Position numbers and translations under genes: made by a program. A stretch of DNA of 64,000 nt from positions 77,962,705-78,026,704 of the forward strand of contig CP136067.1 of the NCBI GenBank assembly GCA_032622095.1. The letters run 5' to 3'. Below the pieces are notes generated by a model. It ran no database searches and was not told where the DNA came from. It was given only the letters and a program-made list of their open reading frames with translations. Shown here piece after piece: positions 11,560 to 22,302 of the stretch (position 1 is the stretch's first letter; each line of letters starts with the position of its first letter). This DNA is from Siphonodentalium dalli. Lineage: Eukaryota > Mollusca > Scaphopoda > Gadilida > Siphonodentaliidae.

Positions 11560-12440
11560 GTTTTTGGAGCTTTTGGATATTAAGTAATAAATAGAATCTA
11601 CAACTCAGTTGGACAGGAGTTATATCCGTCACGTCAATATTTGATGCTTGTGATACACGCATGGTGTTGGTCTGGCTGTTGTCTGTCTGAGTGCTGGTAT
11701 CAGCACACCTTTTTATGGAAACGACATCAGAGTATATATGTTGAATTTATGGTCGAGCCCCAATTATTTTCTTTGCATCGAAATATGTTTATCAGCCTTA
11801 CACCGTTGAGTTTTGAATTCATAGTCCCATATTGGACTTGGACGATCCATTGCAGCATGTGAACCTTGACCGTTTGAAAACTTTTTTGGTTTAGTACAAT
11901 CCTTATGGTCATGACCCAAAACAACAGCGTGTACATATGGTTTCTTTACGTTTACAATGTTCCTCTCCATGACTGTACCCGGACATTTAAAACATCGTAA
12001 GGTATTGCAACATATGTAGAAAATAGATCTTCATATATATATATCCAACAATCAATGCCGGAGGATGTTCGCACCGATTGAAAGTCAAAATATAACTATG
12101 CAAATGAACTTTTAGTCCACCAACTGTCTTAGAAAATCTGCGAACATCAGTAACTCCCTGTGATACCAATTCAGCCAATATCGGCGACTCAGACGAGTCG
12201 GGGATACGTGGGTTCTCAAAACTGATATGCTGCTATATATATTCGATGTTTTGTGAGGAACAACCGTGACTGGTGTTTGCACAATAGTTGTTAACTGCAA
12301 CAAAGCATCAGATAGAACTTTCTTCGAATACTCCAACAGGATAGAGCCAGTAAATGGCCCGGTCCTGGTCTGTTTGATAGATTTCAATTGTCCAACAATA
12401 CTTTGAAGTTTGTTATCAATCATTTACCTCCCCGCGGTGA
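11560..12440 (-). mobile_element. Gag-like ORF1 relic of a Jockey/CR1-group non-LTR retrotransposon
   Basis: Read on the minus strand in pieces, the region shows the order of a LINE ORF1. From about 12423 comes KLQSIVGQLKSIKQTRTG, an RRM-like gag domain start, then a SILLEYSKKVLSDALLQ segment. From about 12178 comes AELVSQGVTDVRRFSK, a motif typical of these gag proteins. Then come zinc knuckles, with CFKC and, in shifted frames, CTRC and GHDHKDC. A Ser/Thr-rich tail near 11650-11710 ends it. Frameshifts and stops break it, and a third knuckle has lost cysteines. ORF1 would bind the element's own RNA. No ORF2 lies next to it, so the copy is incomplete and dead. Confidence 0.7.
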
Positions 12441-12530
12441 GACATGTGTGAACATTAGAGGATTCAACATTCAGGACGAACACCAAAGACACAGGAGAAC
12501 CATCATATATGTGAAAACAGAATACAGTAC

Positions 12531-12669
12531 TTCAAACATCAGACGAACACAACATAAAACAAAACTTGAATATGTAACACTGAGGAGAGGCGAGACTAGC
12601 CGAGTGATTGAGCCGGGTCAACTGAACCACCCGTCTTGATGAGATGTAAGACCAGTAATGGACCATGAG
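12531..12669. repeat. 139-bp dispersed repeat, copy 1
   Basis: Shares about 139 bp with 13489-13630, including ACATAAAACAAAACTTGAAT and GAGTGATTGAGCCGGGT. The segment CTAGCCGAGTGATT resembles a pol III A box, but no matching B box is evident. It is either SINE-related or the 5' part of the adjoining non-LTR element. Confidence 0.7.
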
Positions 12670-12879
12670 CTAAGCCATACACGCAGGTCGATGCCTCAAT
12701 GGTACGACCGCCCTAATCCCACCAGGATTCACACACCACACCTTACGGGGTGCACCCCACAACAAAAAGGTGCCACATCAGGGGATTCTTAGCCCTCGCA
12801 GTGGGGCGGTAGGCATATTCTACACCGGGTCCATACGGGGGTCTTCGGGTAGCACATTACAATAGTAGACTGTTATAAG

Positions 12880-12909
12880 TACTACTACTACTACTACTAC
12901 TACTACTAC
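12880..12909. repeat. (TAC)n microsatellite
   Basis: About ten uninterrupted TAC units. It follows a GC-richer segment (12700-12870) ending ...TTATAAG, as a retroelement tail might. Confidence 0.95.
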
Positions 12910-13488
12910 ACATAGTATATCATCCTATGATTATTGTAATATTGAATCACAGCATGTGTGGTCACAGCACCATATGTGTCACTTGTGATCCACAGGTCCC
13001 TGTCACATTTCTTTCCCTCAATAACTAGAGTACTACCCTAGTTTTTGCCAGGTACTTGTGGAATGGTCATATTTAAAAATCGGCTCCCAACTTTTCTTCA
13101 GTTTGGGACAGTAACGCGTTCCTTGTTAATCTTTTCCTGATATGCTATAATAAAGATAGTTTGTCTCACTTCTGTAGAAAACTATACAACTGGACGATTA
13201 CTATGAAATGGATGGTCTAATGGTTTATCACGGTATTTCCTGTATTTTTCTGATCATTTTATCCCTCATGTTGATTCTGCACACATCATTTGTATGTAAA
13301 AAAAATTATACATGATAATTTGATATCTGTGTTGTATCAGGGTCTTCAAATCTGTCCACGTTATAGTGTTATTTCGTTGGACAACATACTTAAAAAAGAA
13401 TATCAGGACAATTTATTTTATAGATAATTTACTTTGACGAAGTACTGCATACTGCGAACAAACGATACCTGCTGTATGTGAGGTTTCC

Positions 13489-13630
13489 TTCAAACATCAG
13501 ACGGACAACACAACATAAAACAAAACTTGAATATGGAGCAATGTGGAGAGGCGAGACTAGCCGAGTGATTGAGCCGGGTTAACTTAACCACCCGTCTTGA
13601 GGAGATGTAGGACCAAACGTGGACCATGAG
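13489..13630. repeat. 142-bp dispersed repeat, copy 2
   Basis: Direct-orientation copy of 12531-12669, 958 bp away, with scattered substitutions and a small insertion after ATCAGACGGAC. It ends with the same GGACCATGAG. Confidence 0.7.
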
Positions 13631-16600
13631 GTGTGTCTCATTCCAAAATCCGCAACGGTTGTAGCGAACTTCGCTTATATATGTATAACTGTATGGCTGA
13701 AAGCCCTCTCCCATCAATATTTACACAAATGTTAAACAAGATGAATAACATATATAATGTACATGTAATATTAAGAATGTTGATGTCTGGTGATTTGCGA
13801 TTTGTTGATTGTGATTACCGGTCCCGAGATCCTCTCTATGTATAGCACACCACGCCGTGAGTAGTTATGACTGTATTTCGTTAAGTGAAACGTTTGCTTA
13901 CTGAAATATATATTTTTAACAATGTAAAAGAGTAGTTGGTTTCGATGATGTGGAATGTTGGGGGCGCATCTGAGAAAATGGTTTATACATTTACTATTTT
14001 GAAAGCATACTCATCTTGTCTCATATAATATACTCTTTGTTGTCTGCATGAATACTGGACATTCGAAAAAGTGTAAGGCATACTCGATTTATGTGCCACA
14101 AATACACATTGGGCCACAGTAAGTGTGTTGTTATAACTTATGCCCCAATCCCTTGTAACTTGTGCTAAAATAACTATGTTTAAACCAAGGTATGTTAACA
14201 GTAATCGTTTAACAGGGCATCACAACTTGCAAACTGTACATCTTTCATTTAATTTGAATGTGCATCATTTCGTCTTTCGTATTTGGCATTTTCTATTCTG
14301 TCAGAATGCTTTAGAACCTTTATTGTCGTATGCTCGAAAGTTTCATCTGTCAAGAAGTAGTGCCGGAGTACTGACTATTTTGAATAAAACAAGTTTAAAC
14401 TGGACATCAATGGGTTAATCGCTGGGCAAACATTCAATACGTCCCCTAACACCTCTGCGCTACGATTATAATTATCCGCGAGTTTAATGTATGGATTATG
14501 CCATGTTAGCCCGGATAACATATAGCTTCTGTTTCCCGGCTCCTACTCTCAGGCCTGACTTTCTAATTGCTACGCTTTGAACTCCGGCGAACCCAGTGGG
14601 ATATCTGAGCGGCCAATCTTCCACCATCCGCGTCCCGGTTTGAATTTTCTTCAACTTCTTGTCCCGTGAATATAATTTATGGGTTGTGTGAAGCCGATAT
14701 GAAATTAATAAACATTGAGTCATTTGATTCGCATATATTTTCCTTTATCAAAAGTTGGAACGAATTTGGAACCGAATCCGGGCGTGTAGAAATACAAGAC
14801 CTCTACGGAGTTTCTGTGATAGTAGCAATGAATCAGGGAACGGGGGACCAGGTCTTATGTCTGAAGGATGCGCAAATTGAGTAGAATATATCACCCGGAC
14901 GCTGTTTGCTCAACACATCATTGATGGTGAATCCACACAAAAAGATAGGAACATCGAATGAGCCCTCTATTCATATTGAAATTCAAAATAAATAGAGGAC
15001 ACCTGAAATGGCAGAAACTTGACTATTTGAGAGGGGGGTCAGCCTTGTATACACGGGACGCATATGGCCAACAATTTAGCAGGTTGTGCTGTTATGTAGA
15101 TATTTCAATAATTTGTTAAGTATTCGTCGCAAATATTACATAAGACCGTACTAGTCTATATAGTACAGCATAAATTGTTGAAACTGCATATACCGGGCGT
15201 GTTTCCGACCTATATTGACACGCAGGATTCAAAGTTTCGCGGAATTATACAGTATGTTATTCGTCTACTGATACGTATATAGGCTCTTATAGATCAATCG
15301 AAAAACGAAGATGATAACATATTTAAAATGCCACGCCGAGTTACTATTCGTGGAATGGATGGTGTTTCTTATACGTTCACGTACATATATATAGTATACT
15401 GCCGACGCGTAGTATCATTTGAACGAATGTTTGGCGCTCATCATACAGTGTGGCCACCAAAAGGTATACCATCAATGAGTATTTTAGTACGCTGAACCAT
15501 TTTCATTTGGATGACTATGATCACCGACTGTGAGCTTTTGAACATATATTGGCACTTCGAAACTTATTTTATCCTTTTATAACCATGCATATTACAAAAT
15601 AACATGTATTTCCACCAACAAGATTTGCAGATACCACCGAAATATTCATATAATGATAGGCCATGATGGACTCTAGTGTCAGTTAATATCCTGAAGACCA
15701 GCTGACCAGACACAATTTAGCGACACATTTAACTGTGAAAAAACGAATTGTAATGGTGAACAGTATGTAATAGATAGACCAACCAATTGTTTTCGATGAT
15801 TATCTGACATGTGTTTTACTCTGGGAATCGATCTTAATGGTAAAAGCCTCGTTCACTCTGCTGACTCTAGTTTTACAAGGCCCGACTCCCCTCTTGAATT
15901 ATGTCACATAGTCGTCGAAACCAATCGTTTACTCACTATTTAATATTATTACATGTATAACAAATTTGAGAATCGTTGTGTGAGCACAAGGAACCTGATT
16001 ATTACATTTTCAAAAACTAATACCCTTCATGCATCAGATGCCAACTGGCTATAACATAGTCCATTTTGGTGAAAATTATGAAGACATCGGTCGGTTCGTT
16101 TTGTGTTTATTGGTGTGGATCCGTTGGGCATATGGCATGCGGTGGAAGGGGTGGCTATCCGATTTTATTTTGTTGACGCCCCCTGGGGGTGTGTATTATT
16201 TCCTCCCACATTGGCGAAATAACCACCACATCCAGACAACATGAAACTAATTCTACCATTGAAACCGAATGGTTAGTATGTATTAATGACAATGTCGTTA
16301 TGGTTTATTCATTCTTGTTCGCTATAATAGTGACATAATTAAGAAGTCGTCTGATCCAGATGGTGGTGCGCTGTACTTTACAGTGCAATTGGAACAAAGA
16401 AGCGTAACCGAAAACTTACGGTCAACAACCCATTCGGCTTCATTGTGATTTGTTGTCGTTTCAGTCAGCTTTGCAGTTATATATAGGGGAAAGACCGCAC
16501 ATTACGTTGGTATGGAAAGCATACCATGCACCACAAAGAAACCAGCGTTCCTCACTATTTCACAGCCCCATTCACACTTGATCGTGCCATGAATCTCTAC

Positions 16601-18384
16601 TCGTCTAATCCCGTAGATATCATATTCCACCAGTACAAAATCTGGGAACGTTATGTTGTTCTGACCCGTTCTCACAGGTAATTTATAACATTGAACAAAC
16701 GCGACAGGGAATATATTTCTTTGCTAATACTTGTTCCTCAAAATTCTACTTCACATTAGGGGTGGTTCCAGCTCGAAATTGCTGTTTTTCTGCGTCTTTT
16801 TTGAACCAATATTTCAATAAACATTGAATAATTACCCTGAGCAATTCCTCAATTGAAAGCGACGCAAAGCAAAATCGCTCACAAAGTCACCATATAAATC
16901 GTGAAATTTCTATTTGGGACCTTCGCCCACAGTGAAGTACATAAGTATTAACTAAGAAATATATTCCCCGCGTTATTTTGTTTTACTTTGCAAGGTTCCC
17001 TGTCAAAACTTTGTATTGGTGGAATATGCTCTCTACGGGCGTTAAGCGAGAGGACAGATTCGCGGCATGATCTGCATCCACACTAACTATTTTGGTTGCA
17101 ATACTAACATTCATCATTCATGGGGTACACATCATAGTTTGATCCAATTGCATGCGGTCGATATATTACACTATATAATATGGACTATACGGTCCTGCTC
17201 CAAAGCTATTCTCATATATTTGTGGGTGGTTCATCTTTTCCGAGAAGTTGCTATGGCCATTATCAGAAGAATCCGATCGTCACGACACAGTCTTTTGACA
17301 CATTTCCATAAGACCAAAAGATAATATTTTGGGCCATAATTACTGGTATACTACTTCATCGAAACTCAACCACGGAGATGTCACATTTTATATCACGTTG
17401 GATCTTTTGTGATTAGGTGTAGCCAAATATCACGTTTAATTGTATGTATTATATATCTGAGTTTGCAGACTGTTATTGACTTTTTACATTTATGAGATTA
17501 AAGGTACGGTTGGCCTTGGCGGTGGGTATCCTGTGAAAATATTTCCACCCGTCAAAAACCGTCACAAACAAAAGAACAACAAAAAGTAGACAGACTTTGT
17601 CCGTATACAAATAAGAAATATCGCATAAACAGTATGTTATTGTCATATTTTTGACCATTGTTATGTAAACAAAAGCATAAAAAGTAACTTTTCTGGTGTT
17701 TGTTTATATTATGATGGTAAACATAAAGAGCGTTCTTTGTGGGTGAATTCCTGATATGGAACGAATAAAGAGCGTTTATGCCATTTGTGTGTGATTAGCC
17801 AGCAGCGTTGTGTTATCTTCTGTAACACAATCAGGCTCTTGCTTGGGTAAAATATAGTAAATCTTTATGATAACATGCTGTTTACGCGATGGTCATGGTA
17901 TATATGAACGAAACTGTATGCGTTTTAATGTTTTTCTGTTTACGGTGAATGGAACAAATATGAATATTTTCGACAACTAAGGCCTCACGTGCCTTTAACC
18001 TGTGCAACAAGCTGTTTGAAATTTATCATAATGTAACCAAAATCAATCGAGAGATATTTGTAATATATATAAGTATTCGTCAATCGCCTCGCATTTGGTC
18101 ATATTAATAAGCATGCAAACCCCAAAATCCGAGATGCAAATGGTTTAGATATATTAAGTATCAAACGCGGAACAGATATTTACACAGGAAAAGCGAAACA
18201 TCGCCAAAAGACGTGACATGAGTGCGTGCACGGTGGTTTTCAATATACTTTCCAGGTCAACTGGTCAGCACGCAAAATTCATGGTGTTTACTGCTGTGCG
18301 ATTGTTGTGGCGAACCGTCTGACCCAGTTTATGTAATTTGGTTTAAATATTGTTTATTTATCCACCAAATATATAATTATATCA
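13631..18384. other. Intergenic, two dispersed-repeat motifs, no gene seen
   Basis: Unique AT-rich DNA. Open frames of up to 92 codons have no recognisable domain. The 10-mer ATAAAGAGCG at 17723 and 17765, spaced 42 bp, marks a decayed member of the repeat family seen in full at 21878-22302. Confidence 0.55.
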
Positions 18385-18705
18385 TACTAGCCGATGAGCC
18401 CGACGTTGTCCGGGCTATTCAAAAACCAGCTCCACCCGTTTCCGAGATCTGGTCTGCGCATGCGCGAAGCTGGCGTCGCACGGGCTCGGCGACCCGATAA
18501 CATTCGTATCCGGGGCAAGATACATTCACATACCAAATTTCAAGTCGATAGCTCCACCCGTTTCCGAGATCTCGACAATACGACAGCGACGACCGCCTGG
18601 TCAAACTACACACACGTATACCAAGTTTCGTCCCGATCGGTCGAGAATAGTAGATTTGTATAAAGGTCATACAGACAGACAGACAGAGGTCTTCAAAATA
18701 TATAG
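18385..18705 (+). mobile_element. RTE-like retrotransposon 3' tail, copy 1
   Basis: Begins ACTAGCCGATGAGCCCGACG and ends in a (GACA)n run followed by GAGGTCTTCAAAATATATAG. It contains CCAAATTTCAAGTCGATAGC and a CCCGTTTCCGAGATCT block, phrases characteristic of RTE/BovB-type 3' regions in invertebrates. It has one CTGCGCATGCGCGAAGC unit. No reverse transcriptase is attached, so it is a 5'-truncated insertion or a SINE using an RTE tail. The class is inferred from remembered consensus features. Confidence 0.55.
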
Positions 18706-18708
18706 GAG

Positions 18709-19276
18709 ACTAGCCGATGAGCCCGACGTTGTCCGGGTTATTCAAAAACCAAATTTCAAGTCGATAGCTCTACCCAGCCCGACGTTGTCCGGGCTATTCT
18801 AAAACCAAATTTCAAGTCGATAGCTCTACCCGTTTCCGAGATCTCGTCTGCGCATGCGCGAAGCTGGCGTCGCACGGGCTCGGCGACCCGATAAAATTCG
18901 TATCCGGGGCAAGATACATTCACATAGCAAATTTCAAGTCGATAGCTCCACCCGTTTCCGAGATCTCGTCTGCGCATGCGCGAAGCTGGCGTCACACGGG
19001 CTCGGCGACCCGATAAAATTCGTATTCGGGGCAAGATACATTCACATAGGAAATTTCAAGTCGATAGCTCCACCCGTTTCCGATATCTCGTCTGCGCATG
19101 CGCGAAGCGGGCGCCGCATGGGCTCGCCAATACGACAACGTCGACCGCCTGGTAAAACTACACACACGTACCAAGTTTCGTCCCGATCGGTTGAGAATCG
19201 TAGATTTGTATAAATGACAGACAGACAGACAGACATACAGACAGACAAACAGAGGTCTTCAAAAATATATATGAGA
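18709..19276 (+). mobile_element. RTE-like retrotransposon 3' tail, copy 2, with 122-bp repeats
   Basis: Starts four bases after copy 1 with the same ACTAGCCGATGAG. The head is partly duplicated (two CCCGACGTTGTCCGGG motifs about 60 bp apart). Three units containing CTGCGCATGCGCGAAGC start at 18848, 18970 and 19092, exactly 122 bp apart. It ends in GACA repeats and AGAGGTCTTCAAAAATATAT. Confidence 0.55.
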
Positions 19277-19605
19277 TAAAATACATTGAACATGGAAATA
19301 CATAAGGAATTGTTATAATGTATATGGTAATATTATATATATATCTGGTAGAAGGGGAGAACGACTGTAAGCACATGGCTTTTCGGGCGTCGTTCTCCCC
19401 AAGTATAATTAATTGCCCCTGTAAAATGTATATATAAATTATCCTGGGATTTTACGTTAATATCGGAATCGGACAGTATATATAGAGATAATTCGGATAT
19501 TACATGGGGTCTGCGATTACTTTGGGTATTTAGAATAAGAGAATTCATGAGAAGAACATATGTAAATATATAAATTGTGTGCATGTGTGACTTGATATAT
19601 ATACT

Positions 19606-19942
19606 ACTAGCCGATGAGACCGACGTTGTCCGGCTATTCAAAAACCAAATTTCAAGTCGATAGCTCCACCCGTTTCCGAGATCTCGTCTGCGCATGCGCG
19701 AAGCTGGCGTCGCACGGGCTCGGCGACCCGATAAAATTCGTATTCGGGGCAAGTTACATTCACATACCAAATTTCAAGTCGATAGCTCCACCCGTTTCCG
19801 AGATCTCGTCTGCGCATGCGCTGCACGGGCGTCGCACGGGCTCGCCAATACGACAACGACCACCGCCTGGTCAAACTACACACACGTACCAAGTTTCGTC
19901 CCAATCGGTCGAGAATCGTAGATTTGTATTAATGACAGACAA

Positions 19943-19975
<33 letters not shown>

Positions 19976-19996
19976 GGTCTTCAAAATATATATGAG
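19606..19996 (+). mobile_element. RTE-like retrotransposon 3' tail, copy 3
   Basis: Same head (ACTAGCCGATGAGACCG) and same GACA-rich end. Two 122-bp units start at 19688 and 19810; in the second, the core is altered to CTGCGCATGCGCTGCACG. The number of internal units (1, 3, 2) differs among the three neighbouring copies. Confidence 0.55.
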
Positions 19997-20173
19997 ATAT
20001 ATGGATGCATGAAAGTAATGCATGAACATATGTATAAATAGAACTCTGACATCACGACAGTATACATAATATGCCATGTTTTTCTATATTTATATCTACA
20101 AGAGTCTCCAAGGATGTGTGAATAAAACGGTTCATCCATCCGTTAGAACGACTCGCACGCGCGCTTTTCCCCT

Positions 20174-20174
<1 letters not shown>

Positions 20175-20205
<31 letters not shown>
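20175..20205. repeat. (CT)n microsatellite
   Basis: Fifteen or more CT dinucleotides without interruption. Confidence 0.95.
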
Positions 20206-20207
<2 letters not shown>

Positions 20208-20699
20208 GCTTGTGAACTGCGCAGGTATCATATACGCCAGCCTGTCCTATCCTGTACTGCATAATTTAATAATGGTGGACATGGGGAGACGGGCGGGTCG
20301 GTGGTTCACAACGGATATGAAATGTGCAGCGGACGTTTGTTATTATAGTTGGCTGGTGTGACTTCATTACTATATATATAGGCAGTTACCAAATTTCATA
20401 CCGTATTGCGTCAAATTGGTTTCAAAATCTGTTTAGAGCCCAATTGATTTTCAATTTCATAAGACGAATCGCATCTGGACAAAACAAATAGAAATGGCTC
20501 ACAATAAACGATTCGGCGGAAATACTATCTTTGCCCGTTATGGACGCCACTTTTACAGCCATCCTGGATTGGTTTGGTTTGTGACCTATGTTCGTCCCAC
20601 CAACTAGCCCATATGCCGTCAATTGTACTGGTGGAGAAAAGACACCACAGAGGGGCAATTTCACAGGGACACCATTCCACTGGACGCACAAAGGAACCA

Positions 20700-21275
20700 T
20701 CTACCCCCGAGGACCTATACCCTAGAAGAACCTACACTCGAGAAGCACCAACATCCGAGAACTATACCCGAGAATAACCTACACCGAGAAGCACCTACAC
20801 CCGAGAAGCATCTACACCCGATAACCACCTACACCCGAGAGCCACCTACACCCGAGAAGAACCTACACCCGAGGACCTATACTAGAGAACCACCTACTCC
20901 AGAGAACCACCTATATACACTTGAGCAGACCTACACTCGAGAACAACATGCGCCAGAGAACCACCTACACCCGAGAAGGAACCACATACACCGGAGAAGG
21001 AACCACCTACACCCGAGACGGAACCACCTCCACCCGAGAAGGAACCACCTCCACCAGAGAACCACCAACACCCGAGAAGGAGCCGCCTCCACCCGAGAAC
21101 CACATCCAGTCGAGAACCACCTATATACACACGATAACCACATACACCCGAGAACCACATACACACGAGAACCACATACACCCGAGAACCACATACACCC
21201 GAGAACCACATACACCCGAGAACCACATACACACGAGAACCACATACACCCGAGAACCACATACACTCGAGAAGC
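20700..21275. repeat. 17-bp minisatellite, about 34 units
   Basis: The unit is CACATACACCCGAGAAC, with variants (CACCTACACCCGAGAAG and others). Units at 21120-21275 are the most homogeneous; the 5' part is more diverged. Because 17 is not a multiple of 3 and the unit lacks stop codons in several frames, long frames open on both strands (for example 227 codons at 20623-21306). They encode a 17-residue periodic peptide and are best seen as by-products of the repeat. Confidence 0.85.
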
Positions 21276-21877
21276 AACTAAAAATCTTGTCCAGATGCCT
21301 AATTAATGTGACATTCCATGTGCGTTTAATTGAGATGTGAAATTTTATTGACAATAATAGAAGTAAATTACCATTCCTGCTACTTTGTTTTACTCGGGTT
21401 TGGAATATTTTTCATCATCTGATCTATTTCCATCATCACCATCAAAATCATCGTCATCGTATGACATCATCAGAATATATACTTACGTAATTACTGTGTA
21501 TATATCTACCTTGGCCAGCGGAACCTGTCAAAAAGAAAATTACTAGGTTTAAATGGCTCATTAGAACCTCACATTAGGTCTATATTTAAACTGGACGGAT
21601 GGATACGAAAGGTCGATAAATACACGAAATGCGATCTACATGGTGGGTTTACGTATTATGGAGAAAACAACTTGGCATACTAATAGTGTTTTAACACATG
21701 TCTTCAATTATTCGCATAAGAGTGAGAAAACGCTCTTTATTTTTCCAAAACATAATTAGGCTATCAGGGAACGATCTTTAATGTTCCATGCTGAATATCT
21801 TTTTCTAAATTATATGACTTGATATAAGTATTGATGTGGCATATAGTGAGTACAGGACTTAATGTGTGCGTCGACAT

Positions 21878-22302
21878 ATTTAAACGGACATGGCTCATTC
21901 GAGCTTCCAAAGCTTCTACGTAATTTGGAAGCAGGAATAAGAATAATAGGACACATACACAGAACATTGATATACCGGCTTCATGTTCTCTGAAAAATAA
22001 TTGCCATGGTCACACCAATTTTCCATAATTAAGAGAAATAACGCTCTTTATCTCTACCATATAAGGAATTGACTAACAGGGAACGCTCTTTTCTGTTCCA
22101 TGTCCTGCAAATGGCTGTTTATTTTGGGACTCAAACACCGTATTCAGAGTTGTACTTTTTATGACTTCAATGCGTCTGTGTGTGACATGTACATGTATAA
22201 TGCTCGTAGAAAGGTATTTCGTGTAAGTATCAACCTATTTCGATATCAGGCAAAATTCTAAATCTAATAGTATTAGGTGTATTCTAGAGCGCAAAAACGC
22301 CA
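21878..22302. repeat. Dispersed repeat family B, copy 1
   Basis: A 425-bp block sharing ordered segments with 51451-51891: ATTTAAACGGAC, a CTACGTAATTTGGAAG block, TTGATATACCGGCTTCAT, AACGCTCTTTAT, then 42 bp later AACGCTCTTTTCTGTTCCATG, and ATTAGGTGTATTCT near the end. No protein. A second AACGCTCTTTAT block stands just outside at 21729-21740. Probably a MITE or SINE. The ends are not defined by inverted repeats that I can see. Confidence 0.7.

Noticed and set aside
14496-14723. 75-codon minus frame with a GC-richer core, and a possible tRNA-like B box in it
   Set aside because: No matching A box or cloverleaf could be drawn, and no protein family was recognised.
20623-21340. Frames of 111-227 codons encoding a periodic 17-residue peptide
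   Set aside because: Direct consequence of a 17-bp minisatellite lacking stops. There is no start context, signal peptide or domain.
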